The position numbers and the translations under genes are program-made. The notes beneath the pieces were generated by a model. The model did no database searches. It was given only the letters and a program-made list of their open reading frames with translations, and had not been told where the DNA came from. From NCBI GenBank assembly GCA_044370655.1, contig JBILVD010000003.1, positions 1 to 39,771 of the forward strand: a DNA stretch of 39,771 nucleotides. The letters are read 5' to 3'. Each line of letters starts with the position of its first letter. The first letter of the stretch is position 1. Shown one piece after another: positions 6,807-14,941 of the stretch. Source of the DNA: CAZFPN01 sp044370655 (GTDB taxonomy: Bacteria; Pseudomonadota; Alphaproteobacteria; Rickettsiales; Deianiraeaceae).

Positions 6807-9269
6807 TCAATTTCTTTTAAAAGTATTAAGTATGACAAGCTTACGATAGTTTGCAAACATCTCCTCAAAAGCTTTGAATAATTCTAATTTGTATTCATTT
6901 AGTGGGTCCTTTTGAGCGTAAGAACGAAGGGATATCTTGCTTCTAATATTATCCACTCCATAAAGATGCTCCTTCCAGCTATAGTCTAACGATTTTAAAA
7001 GAATGAGCTTTTGAATTTCTCCATTTTGTGGGTCATTCATCTTCTCCGCATAAATTTGATTTATAACAATTAGAGCCTTTTCTTTAAGTTCGCTTGCACT
7101 TCCCTCCAGTACTATTTCATCTGATATATTAAACATCTGCTTAATTAAGGCTCCAACATCAACCTCATCGTCATCTTTTTTCTTAATCAATGCTTCAAAA
7201 ATGCCTTGCAATTCCTCTTCTATAATATCATTCATCTCAGCATCTATATTTTCAATATTTTTCACTAAAGAAAGGCGTTTTGAGTATATAATTTGCCTTT
7301 GTTCGTTTAGCATATTGTCATACTTTAGTAGGTTTTTTCTTATCTCAAAGTTATGAGCCTCCACCTTTTTTTGTGCCTTTTCTATAACAGAATTAAGCCA
7401 AGGATGAGCCATCGCCTCTCCTTCCTTAAAACCCATTTTAGAAAGCAAGCCTTCAAGCATTTTTCCGCCAAAAATTCTTAGGAGGTCGTCTTGTAAAGAA
7501 AGAAAAAACTTAGAGTATCCAACGTCTCCCTGTCTTCCGCTTCGCCCTCTTAGTTGATTGTCTATTCTTCTACTTTCGTGCCTTTCGGAGGCAATAATAT
7601 AAAGCCCTCCGGCTTCTTTCACTTCCTTTGCTTCCGCTAAATGCTCTTGTGTAATTTGGCTTCGCTGTTCTTCTTTTGTTACGCCCAAAAGCTTCTTTTC
7701 TAAGCTCCCTCCAAGCATTATGTCCGTCCCTCTTCCTGCCATATTTGTTGCAATTGTAATCGCTCCTTTTCTGCCTGCATCCGCAATTATTTCCGCCTCT
7801 CTTTCGTGAAGTTTTGCATTTAAGACATTATGCTTAAGACCATTTTCCTTAAAAAGCTTAGAAAGAGCTTCGGATTTTTGAATACTCACAGTTCCAATTA
7901 ACACAGGCTGACCTTTGGCATTTAGTTGCTTTACAAAGTCTAAAATAGCATTAAATTTTTCTTTTTCTGTTTTATATACAACATCGTCTTCATCAACACG
8001 CATCACTTTTTTATTTGTAGGTATAGAAACGACGTCAAGTTTGTAAATCTCTCTAAATTCCTCTGCCTCCGTTTGTGCGGTTCCCGTCATTCCTGATAGT
8101 TTTTTATAAAGCCTAAAATAGTTTTGGTATGTAATTGAAGCAACTGTTTGAGTTTCTGGCTCTATAGGAACCTTGTGTTTTGCCTCCAAAGCTCCATGTA
8201 GACCATTCCCAAAACGCCTCCCTTCAGAGATTCGTCCTGTGAATTCATCAATAATGAGAATTTTTCTATCTTTTACTATGTAGTCTATATCTTTTTTAAA
8301 TACCTTCTCCGCTCTTAAAGCTTGATTGATAAAATGGATAATTTTGCCATTTCTAAAGTAAATTTCAGGTTTTATAACGCTATCCATATAAGAAGCTTCA
8401 CCAAATAGACTTTCCTCCTTACTAATAATACCTATTTTTTGCAATTCTGCCTCAATTTTTGTATATCCTTGCTCGGTTAAATAAATAGATTTTTGCTTCT
8501 CGTCAATTTCATAATCCTCCTCTGTAAGTTTAGAAACAACAAAAGAAGCCTCGTTGTAAAATTCAAAGTTATGCTCCGCTTCGCCAGAAATTATAAGGGG
8601 TGTTCTTGCTTCATCAATTAAAATGCTATCAATTTCATCTACTATCGCAAAGCTAAGCTCGTGAGGAATGAGAACCATGTCTTCAATACGAGTTCTCATA
8701 TTATCTCGCAAATAGTCAAAACCTAGCTCATTATTTGTTGTGTAGATAACGTCTTTGTTGTAATACTCCTTCCTGTTTTGAAAAGGAACCTCCCCTGTGA
8801 TAAAAGTTGAGGATATTCCTAGCAAATCGTAAAGAGGTTTAAGAGTTGTTGCATCTCTTTTTGCAAGGTAATCATTTGCCGTTACAACATGCACCTTTCC
8901 TTTTAAAGAGTTGAGATAAACGGCAAGGGTTGCAACTAAAGTCTTTCCTTCCCCTGTTTTCATTTCTGCTATCATACCTTCATGCAGAACCATGCCCCCA
9001 ATTAGCTGAACATCAAAATGCCTCATTCCAAGGCTACGGAGAGAAGCTTCTCTAACCAACGCAAAGCATTCTGGAAGCATGTATTCAAGCTTTTCCCCAT
9101 TTTGAAACCTCATTTTAAAATGCTCTCTTTTTTCCTCAATTTCCTTGTTAGAAAGTCTCTTCAAGCTCTCCTCAAGTGCATTGATTTTTTGCACAATTGC
9201 TTTGTAAGAATTAACCTTACGTTCATTTCTCGTTCCAAAAATTTTAGAAAGTATATTAAAAAATGCCAT
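6807..9269 (-). CDS. secA: preprotein translocase ATPase SecA
   Basis: SecA is the motor ATPase that drives unfolded preproteins through SecYEG at the inner membrane. Walker A (MKTGEGKT, residues 103-110), the DEID Walker B (211-214) and the following LIDEARTPLIISG mark NBD1. GGSLEKK, SERHESRRIDNQLRGRSGRQGD and the helical scaffold regions complete the core. The protein is 820 aa, shorter than the roughly 900 aa of E. coli. It ends soon after the helical region (NTFKRN) without the C-terminal linker and Cys-rich zinc domain that contacts SecB. It follows pyrG with a 62-bp gap and ends 1 bp from the convergent glyS stop. Confidence 0.97.
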   Translation of the reverse strand: MAFFNILSKIFGTRNERKVNSYKAIVQKINALEESLKRLSNKEIEEKREHFKMRFQNGEKLEYMLPECFALVREASLRSLGMRHFDVQLIGGMVLHEGMIAEMKTGEGKTLVATLAVYLNSLKGKVHVVTANDYLAKRDATTLKPLYDLLGISSTFITGEVPFQNRKEYYNKDVIYTTNNELGFDYLRDNMRTRIEDMVLIPHELSFAIVDEIDSILIDEARTPLIISGEAEHNFEFYNEASFVVSKLTEEDYEIDEKQKSIYLTEQGYTKIEAELQKIGIISKEESLFGEASYMDSVIKPEIYFRNGKIIHFINQALRAEKVFKKDIDYIVKDRKILIIDEFTGRISEGRRFGNGLHGALEAKHKVPIEPETQTVASITYQNYFRLYKKLSGMTGTAQTEAEEFREIYKLDVVSIPTNKKVMRVDEDDVVYKTEKEKFNAILDFVKQLNAKGQPVLIGTVSIQKSEALSKLFKENGLKHNVLNAKLHEREAEIIADAGRKGAITIATNMAGRGTDIMLGGSLEKKLLGVTKEEQRSQITQEHLAEAKEVKEAGGLYIIASERHESRRIDNQLRGRSGRQGDVGYSKFFLSLQDDLLRIFGGKMLEGLLSKMGFKEGEAMAHPWLNSVIEKAQKKVEAHNFEIRKNLLKYDNMLNEQRQIIYSKRLSLVKNIENIDAEMNDIIEEELQGIFEALIKKKDDDEVDVGALIKQMFNISDEIVLEGSASELKEKALIVINQIYAEKMNDPQNGEIQKLILLKSLDYSWKEHLYGVDNIRSKISLRSYAQKDPLNEYKLELFKAFEEMFANYRKLVILNTFKRN

Positions 9270-9331
9270 TTCTTTATTTATATTGTTAAGTAATTGTTTA
9301 GAAAAATTAGTTAAATGTCAATATATTTTTA

Positions 9332-10957
9332 TTAAAGCTCTGAGGAGTTTGCAAGTGCCTCTTTTATTAGATTGATAAAAATTGGATGTGGTTTTAAAAT
9401 TTGAGACTTAAGCTCGGGGTGAAATTGCACTCCTAAAAAGAATTTTAGATTTGTAATTTCGCATATTTCAGGGAGAGTGTTGTCCTCTGATATGCCAGAA
9501 AATATGAGACCTTTCTCTGCCATTTTCTCTTTGTATGATATGTCTATTTCATATCTATGTCTGTGCCTTTCAAAAGCAACTAAATCACCATAACATCTGC
9601 TTACAAGTGAGCCTTCTTTTAAAATTGCCTTATAGGCTCCAAGCCTCATCGTGCCCCCTAAGTCTGATGTTTTGTTTCTTATTTCTATCTTGCCATCCTT
9701 TTCAAAAGTTGTGATTAATCCAACTATATTCTCCCCTCCTTCAACCTCAAACTCCTCCGAGCTAGCGTTTTTTATTCCTAGAACATTTTTTGCAAATTCA
9801 ATAACCATCAACTGCATTCCGTAGCAAATTCCAAGAATAGGTATATTGTTTTCCCTTGCATATTTTATTATTTGCATTTTTCCCGCAACTCCATCAATTC
9901 CAAATCCACCAGGAATGATTATGGCATTAACTCCTTCAAAAGTATCGGTTGATATTTCCGCATCATCATATTTTTTAGTGTTAACCCAAGCTATATCCAC
10001 TTTTGTATCGTTTGCCATACCTGCGTGATTTATAGCCTCAAAAAGAGATTTATAAGACTCCTTCCCTGAGTATTTTCCTGCAATTAAAAGTTTAACACTT
10101 TTTTTGAAAGCGTTAGACTTGCGAACAAGGCTTTCAAATTGAGTTAAATCGAGTTCTTTCTCTTCTAAATTCACGGCTTTTAAAAGCTCTTTATGAAGCC
10201 CCTGCTCGGCATAAAGTAAAGGTATGCTATAGATATTAGAAACATCTAAAGCTTCAATAACCGCCTGCTCTTCAACATTGCAAAAAAGGGCAATTTTACG
10301 CTTGTTTTCTTTGCCTAATTTTACCGAACTTCTACAAATTAAAACATCAGGCACAATACCAATAGACATCAACTCCTTCACGGAGTGTTGAGTTGGTTTT
10401 GTTTTTATCTCCTTTGCTCCTTCTAAATAAGGCACATATGTAACGTGAATAAACGCAACTTTATCTTTAAATTTTTGCTTTACTTGCCTTGCTGCTTCAA
10501 AAAATGGAAGAGCTTCAATATCCCCCACCGTTCCTCCAATTTCACAAAGTATAATATCGTAATTATCCTTCTTTTTTAGCATAAAATCCTTTATCAGATT
10601 TGTAACATGAGGAATTGTTTGCACCGTCGCTCCAAGATACTTGCCCTTTCTTTCATTTTCTAGTAAAGTTTGGTATATTTTTCCCGCCGTTATATTGCTA
10701 TCTCTATTCGAAATAAGCCCCGTGAATCTTTCATAATGCCCAAGATCCATATCAGATTCAACGCCATCGTCTGTTACAAAAACTTCTCCATGTTGAGAGG
10801 GGGACATAGTTCCAGGGTCCACATTTAAGTAAGGGTCTAGTTTTTTTATCATTACATTATATCCCATTTGCTTAAAAATAAGTGCAACACTTGCAGTTGT
10901 TATGCCCTTTCCAATTCCAGAAACAACTCCACCAGTGATAAAAAAAATCTTGGTCAT
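9332..10957 (-). CDS. pyrG: CTP synthase
   Basis: This enzyme makes CTP from UTP, ATP and glutamine. The 541-aa protein has the N-terminal synthetase domain with the nucleotide loop GGVVSGIGKGIT (residues 9-20) and CEIGGTVGDIE near 138-148. The C-terminal class I glutamine amidotransferase domain has the nucleophile Cys378 in LGICYGMQLM and the His513/Glu515 pair in GVQFHPE. It lies between the Bcr/CflA transporter gene (46 bp upstream) and secA (62 bp downstream), all on the minus strand, so co-transcription is possible. No Shine-Dalgarno is seen upstream of the ATG. Confidence 0.98.
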   Translation of the reverse strand: MTKIFFITGGVVSGIGKGITTASVALIFKQMGYNVMIKKLDPYLNVDPGTMSPSQHGEVFVTDDGVESDMDLGHYERFTGLISNRDSNITAGKIYQTLLENERKGKYLGATVQTIPHVTNLIKDFMLKKKDNYDIILCEIGGTVGDIEALPFFEAARQVKQKFKDKVAFIHVTYVPYLEGAKEIKTKPTQHSVKELMSIGIVPDVLICRSSVKLGKENKRKIALFCNVEEQAVIEALDVSNIYSIPLLYAEQGLHKELLKAVNLEEKELDLTQFESLVRKSNAFKKSVKLLIAGKYSGKESYKSLFEAINHAGMANDTKVDIAWVNTKKYDDAEISTDTFEGVNAIIIPGGFGIDGVAGKMQIIKYARENNIPILGICYGMQLMVIEFAKNVLGIKNASSEEFEVEGGENIVGLITTFEKDGKIEIRNKTSDLGGTMRLGAYKAILKEGSLVSRCYGDLVAFERHRHRYEIDISYKEKMAEKGLIFSGISEDNTLPEICEITNLKFFLGVQFHPELKSQILKPHPIFINLIKEALANSSEL

Positions 10958-11003
10958 TTTGATTAAATGCTATTCATTAAAAAACTTTATGCTTGATTTT
11001 TAG

Positions 11004-12221
11004 TTATGTCAATCGTTTTTTTAAAAATTTTATTGAATGCCATATTGGGTCTTTTTTACTTTGATTTGTAGGAATTTTATAAGTAAAAAATATAACAACC
11101 GAGGCAAATATAAAAATAAACGACAAAGCTTGCTCTACACTTGATGTAAATCTAGTTATGAAAAAATTGATTATAGCACTTCCAGCAACTTGAAAAAAAC
11201 CGATTAACGCAACTTCAAGACCTGTTTTATTTGTAATTTGCTTGAAGTAGTCTGCCATTATGTTAGGAAAAACTGCTCCATATGTGAAAAAGACGATTAC
11301 GCAAGCAAAAATAAACACGGGTAAAAGTAGTATACTTTGCATAAAAAACAAGAAAATACCATCTAAAAACAAGAGCGTTATTGCAAATTTAATAAGATTA
11401 TTTTTAAAACCTCTTTCATTTGCTATTTTTGAGAAAAAACTTCCAAAAAATGAGCCTACTATACAAAGAGACATCAAGAAGGAATATTGAGTTGGTGCAA
11501 GATTAAACCTACCGCTTAGCACAAAAGGAATGGTTGCAAGACCAAAAAATGTTGGCATGCATAATGCGAGTGCAGAAATTAAAAATCTTGAATATTCCCA
11601 TTTTATCAAGAGAATTTTGTATCCTTTAATAATGGCTTTAATTTTTGGAGTTGGGTATATCTTTTGGTTTTGCATCAATTTTAAAACCATAAAAATTGCA
11701 AAGAGGCAGTAAATTAGTATGAAGTAAAAAAGACCTCTCCAATCCATAATTTTAAGTAGATAAGCACCTAAAATTGGAGCAATTATAGGTGTTGCCATTG
11801 CAAAACTTTCAATTATGGAAAATGCGATGTTTGTTTCTTCTGGTTTGTAGCTTTTTTGAATTAACATGCGAATTATGACATAAATCGTTGCTCCTCCAAA
11901 ACCTTGAATAACTCTTCCTAAGCTAAAAAAAAAGATACTAGGAGAGAAGATAATAGTTAAAATGCCTAAGGTGAATACAAAAAATCCTATTAGTGCTGTT
12001 TTTTTAAAACCTAAGCGATTTACAAATGGAGCTATGAAAAGTTGACATAATCCATATGGAATTAGGTAGTAGTAGACTGTATCCAAAACCATCGCAGGGC
12101 TTGAAGCAAAGAATTTTGCAACTTGAGGAAGGGCAACAAGATAAAAGTTTGTTCCTATTTGTGCAGCTATCATTATTATCAAGCTAATAAAAATGGGAGT
12201 TTTATCTTGCAATTTTATCAC
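11004..12221 (-). CDS. Bcr/CflA-type major facilitator transporter
   Basis: This is a 405-aa integral membrane protein with about twelve hydrophobic segments spread along its length, the topology of a major facilitator exporter. The N-terminal segment (PIFISLIIMIAAQIGTNFYL), an internal GFGGATIYVIIRMLI and the overall pattern resemble the Bcr/CflA multidrug efflux family, common in Rickettsiales and other alphaproteobacteria. The substrate cannot be told. Translation starts at GTG, since no in-frame ATG fits the first membrane segment. It starts 5 bp after the rplT stop, where many bacteria have pheS, so it is probably expressed with the ribosomal protein genes. Confidence 0.85.
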   Translation of the reverse strand: MIKLQDKTPIFISLIIMIAAQIGTNFYLVALPQVAKFFASSPAMVLDTVYYYLIPYGLCQLFIAPFVNRLGFKKTALIGFFVFTLGILTIIFSPSIFFFSLGRVIQGFGGATIYVIIRMLIQKSYKPEETNIAFSIIESFAMATPIIAPILGAYLLKIMDWRGLFYFILIYCLFAIFMVLKLMQNQKIYPTPKIKAIIKGYKILLIKWEYSRFLISALALCMPTFFGLATIPFVLSGRFNLAPTQYSFLMSLCIVGSFFGSFFSKIANERGFKNNLIKFAITLLFLDGIFLFFMQSILLLPVFIFACVIVFFTYGAVFPNIMADYFKQITNKTGLEVALIGFFQVAGSAIINFFITRFTSSVEQALSFIFIFASVVIFFTYKIPTNQSKKDPIWHSIKFLKKRLT

Positions 12222-12226
12222 TTTTT

Positions 12227-12580
12227 TTAAGCTACTTGTTTAACTTTTTCAACAATTTTTGCAAAACTGTCTGGATTGTTAAGAGCTAAATCTGCTAGAA
12301 CTTTTCTGTCAAGCTCAATCCCTGCTTTCTTAATTCCACCCATAAATGTTGAGTATTTTAAACCATGTTCACGAACTGCGGCGTTGATACGCACAATCCA
12401 TAAGCCTCTAAATTCTCTCTTCTTTTCTTTTCTGTGTTTATAAGCATATTGCCAAGCTTTGTGGAGCTTTCTAATCGCTACCCTAAAACAGTTTTTAGCA
12501 CGCCCTCTAAAACCTCTAGTTTGAGAAAGAACCTTCTTGTGTCTTTTTCTAGTTGTAACACCTCTTTTTACTCTTGCCAT
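12227..12580 (-). CDS. rplT: 50S ribosomal protein L20
   Basis: L20 is an early-assembly protein of the large ribosomal subunit that binds 23S rRNA. The 117-aa sequence is full length and highly basic. The family start MARVKRGVTTRKRHKKVL and the FRGLWIVRINAAVREHG core are evident. It follows rpmI by 4 bp, the standard rpmI-rplT pair. infC is not upstream; a DEAD-box helicase gene occupies that side. A transporter gene starts 5 bp downstream. Confidence 0.99.
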   Translation of the reverse strand: MARVKRGVTTRKRHKKVLSQTRGFRGRAKNCFRVAIRKLHKAWQYAYKHRKEKKREFRGLWIVRINAAVREHGLKYSTFMGGIKKAGIELDRKVLADLALNNPDSFAKIVEKVKQVA

Positions 12581-12584
12581 AAAA

Positions 12585-12794
12585 TTACTTCATTAAATAT
12601 TTTTTAATTAACTTCACAACGTGCGGATGAGCAACGGCATTACCTCTAGACTGCTTGTGAAGTATTCTATTACGATTTTGTGCATTGTGCCTTCTTTTTG
12701 CGTGGAATAATATAATTTTATCACCTTTTCCACCTTTAGTCCATCTAAAACGCTTTTTAGCACTAGACTTAGTTTTTAACTTATATCTCTTCAT
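12585..12794 (-). CDS. rpmI: 50S ribosomal protein L35
   Basis: L35 is a small basic protein of the large subunit. The 69-aa product shows the family pattern KLKTKSSAKKRFRWTKGGK at the N-terminus, then the HAKRRHNAQNRNRIL segment. It is the first gene of the rpmI-rplT pair, with 83 bp separating it from the end of the helicase gene upstream. That spacer contains an ACATAA/TTATGT palindrome near 12810, but no clear L20-type leader could be recognised. Confidence 0.98.
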   Translation of the reverse strand: MKRYKLKTKSSAKKRFRWTKGGKGDKIILFHAKRRHNAQNRNRILHKQSRGNAVAHPHVVKLIKKYLMK

Positions 12795-12877
12795 ACTAAT
12801 AAAATACCAACATAATTTATGTTTCTACTATAACTATTTTTAATTTGCAAGTTTTTTTTTACTTATTTTAAAAAAAA

Positions 12878-14371
12878 TTAGCTACGCTTAAACTTGCTAA
12901 AAAAGCCTTTTTTTTCTCTAGTCTCGGAGCCTTCTTTTCCTTCTCTACCCTCTCTTCTGTCTCCCCCTCTAAAGCCTCCTCTGTCTTTTCTTCCTTCAAA
13001 TCTCCTCTCTCCGCCTCTATCTCCGTTTCTTTCTCCGCCTCTGTCAAATCTTCTTTCTCCACCTCTAAATCCCCCACTGGTATTCCTTTTTTTTCTTGCG
13101 GTATAGTCTCTAGAAAATGCTTTTACGTCTTCATTTTCCTCATCTTCTTCGGTTCTCATATAAGCTTTTGCAACTTTCATTTCTCTAAAGTCGTCTTCAT
13201 TTACAAAAGAAACTGCATTCCCTTCTGCCCCTGCTCGCCCAGTTCTTCCTATTCTATGGATATAGTCTTCTTTTGTACCAGGTAAGTCGTAATTTATCAC
13301 AAATTGAATGTGGGAAATATGAAGCCCCCTCGCCGCAACATCGGTTGCAACCATTATCCTGATTTTTCCTAGCTTTAAAGACTTAATCACGAATTCTCTT
13401 TCTCTTTGCTTTAAATCTCCATGAATAGCACGAGAGAAAAAGCCTTCCGCCTCTAATTTAGAAGAAAGCTCCTCCGCCCCCATCTTCGTTTTAGTGAAGA
13501 TTATTGCCGTGCCTTCTTTTTCGTTTAAAAACTTGACAAGTTTAGAAAATTTTTGAGAGTAAGAATACTTTATGATTTCTTGATTAATTTTTGGCTGATT
13601 TTCAACCTTTTTTTCAATATCAATTCTTGCGGGATTTTTTAAATACTCACGAGAAAGAGATATGATTTTTGTAGGCATTGTGGCAGAAAACATAAGAGTT
13701 TGCTTCTCCGTTGGTAAGTAAGAGAATATCTCATCTAAAACATCTTTAAAGCCTAGGTCTAGCATTCTGTCCGTTTCGTCCAAAACTAAAAACTTAGCTT
13801 TATCAAGCTTTAAAACTCCTCTGTCTATTAAATCTTTTATTCTACCAGGAGTTCCAACAAAAATCACATTTTTATGAATACCATTTCCTCCTGTTGGCAT
13901 TGGAGTGTGTCCCCGACGCATAAACCCTCTTCCTTGAGGTTTTTTAGGCATAATTGCCCCTTCCTCAAGCCCTTTTAGGTTTGCAATTTGGCGAGAGATG
14001 GAATCTCCACCTATTAATGCGATTGTCTTCATTTTACTCTCTCTTGGAATAAGTTTAAAAGCAGATTCCTTAACCTGAACAGCAAGTTCACGAGTTGGAG
14101 CAAGCACAATAGCGTTACTCTCTTCGTCTTCAATCATTCTTGTGATTATTGGAAGTAAAAATGCGATTGTCTTCCCTGTTCCTGTTTGTGCGGAAGCTAA
14201 AATATCCTTGCCTTCAAGTGCTAATGGTATTGATTTTTCCTGCACTGGAGAAGGATTTGTGATGCCACTTTTTTGCAAAGAATGAACTAGAAATTCTGGG
14301 ATTTGAAAGTCCGAGAATTTAACCTCTGTGCTTGTGGAAATTATTAATTGATTTTCTTCTTGTATTGACAT
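12878..14371 (-). CDS. DEAD-box RNA helicase with RGG-rich tail (DETD variant)
   Basis: This ATP-dependent RNA helicase of the RhlE/DeaD group (497 aa) probably acts in ribosome assembly, RNA decay or cold adaptation. Motifs in order are SPVQEKSIP (Q motif, 41-49), AQTGTGKT (61-68), APTRELA (91-97), TPGR (174-177), DETD in place of DEAD (198-201), SAT (229-231) and HRIGRTGRAG. Two oddities stand out: a roughly 30-residue Gly/Pro/Arg-rich insert between GGDSISRQIANLKG and TPGR (about 136-167), and a C-terminal tail from about 418 packed with RGG/RGE repeats, typical of nonspecific RNA binding. It lies 83 bp upstream of rpmI. The 437-bp stretch beyond its start may hold a long leader. The subfamily name is uncertain. 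Confidence 0.95.
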   Translation of the reverse strand: MSIQEENQLIISTSTEVKFSDFQIPEFLVHSLQKSGITNPSPVQEKSIPLALEGKDILASAQTGTGKTIAFLLPIITRMIEDEESNAIVLAPTRELAVQVKESAFKLIPRESKMKTIALIGGDSISRQIANLKGLEEGAIMPKKPQGRGFMRRGHTPMPTGGNGIHKNVIFVGTPGRIKDLIDRGVLKLDKAKFLVLDETDRMLDLGFKDVLDEIFSYLPTEKQTLMFSATMPTKIISLSREYLKNPARIDIEKKVENQPKINQEIIKYSYSQKFSKLVKFLNEKEGTAIIFTKTKMGAEELSSKLEAEGFFSRAIHGDLKQREREFVIKSLKLGKIRIMVATDVAARGLHISHIQFVINYDLPGTKEDYIHRIGRTGRAGAEGNAVSFVNEDDFREMKVAKAYMRTEEDEENEDVKAFSRDYTARKKRNTSGGFRGGERRFDRGGERNGDRGGERRFEGRKDRGGFRGGDRREGREGKEGSETREKKGFFSKFKRS

Positions 14372-14808
14372 TTGTAATTATATATTATTTATAAAACGCT
14401 TATAGTCCTTCAAATTCTAGGGCAAAACTCTTGCGAAACCCGCTTAACAATCACCCTAAGCATAATGGCTAAAATTAGCTCTCATTTTTGAAACACTTGC
14501 CTCTTAAGATATATCGTAAAAATAAATTTATCAAGCCTTTTTTAAGAATTTTGAAGAAAAAATTATTGAAGTTGTGTTTTTGAGAGGTTATAATACAAAT
14601 TAAATTGCATCTTTCGTCTCCCTTTAGAATTTTAAAAATATTATTCTCCCTTTTGCTTCTTTCGTTAATTCTGCTCTTGTTTTGAAGAAAAGATATAAAA
14701 ATTATCCCTAAACAGCCCTAAACAAATATAAATAATAAATGCATATAAAAAAATAAATATTCCGCTTGACAAACAAAAACCTTTAGTTTATGAAATTTAA
14801 AAATTAAT
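14372..14808 (+). other. 437-bp gene-free region between helicase and tRNA
   Basis: No convincing ORF is seen on either strand. The sequence is AT-rich except for a more balanced patch near 14400-14490 containing GGGCAAAACTCTTGCGAAACCC, which can form only an imperfect hairpin. On the minus strand this patch would sit in the 5' leader of the helicase gene; long leaders are known for cold-shock helicases. I looked for tmRNA, SRP RNA and RNase P signatures and saw none. The right end (14766-14794) holds the tRNA promoter. Confidence 0.6.
14766..14794 (+). promoter_or_regulatory. sigma-70 promoter for the CAU tRNA
   Basis: A perfect TTGACA at 14766-14771, a 17-bp spacer and TATGAA at 14789-14794 (four of six matches) lie 14 bp before the tRNA 5' end. 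Position and spacing fit a stable-RNA promoter. Confidence 0.7.
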
Positions 14809-14885
14809 GGGGATGTAGCTCAGTTGGTTAGAGCAGGACACTCATAATGTCTTGGTCGCGGGTTCAAGTCCTGCCATCCCCACCA
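14809..14885 (+). tRNA. tRNA with CAU anticodon, probably tRNA-Ile2
   Basis: A 77-nt cloverleaf with encoded CCA. The acceptor GGGGATG pairs with CATCCCC, the D arm contains GCTCAGTTGGTTAGAGC, the anticodon loop is CTCATAA with anticodon CAT, and the T arm is GCGGG/CCTGC around TTCAAGT. The variable and T region (TTGGTCGC then GGTTCAAGTCC) closely resembles bacterial tRNA-Ile2, whose CAU is converted to lysidine-AU by TilS to read AUA. Elongator tRNA-Met is the alternative. The fold is secure; the amino-acid identity is inferred. Confidence 0.95.
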
Positions 14886-14941
14886 TTTTCTGCTTACATA
14901 CTTAGTTTCTTCTCTATAAAAACTCCATTAATTTTAAAAAT

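Noticed and set aside
12868..12895. Weak hairpin with a T8 run at the end of the helicase gene
   Set aside because: The stem is bulged, very short and overlaps the stop codon; not enough to call a terminator.
12894..13106. Open frames antisense to the helicase RGG tail
   Set aside because: They mirror the repetitive Gly/Arg codons of the helicase and have biased Ser/Pro/Leu composition.
14809..14885. Elongator tRNA-Met for the CAU tRNA
   Set aside because: The anticodon allows it, but the variable/T-arm sequence is closer to tRNA-Ile2; kept only as an alternative.
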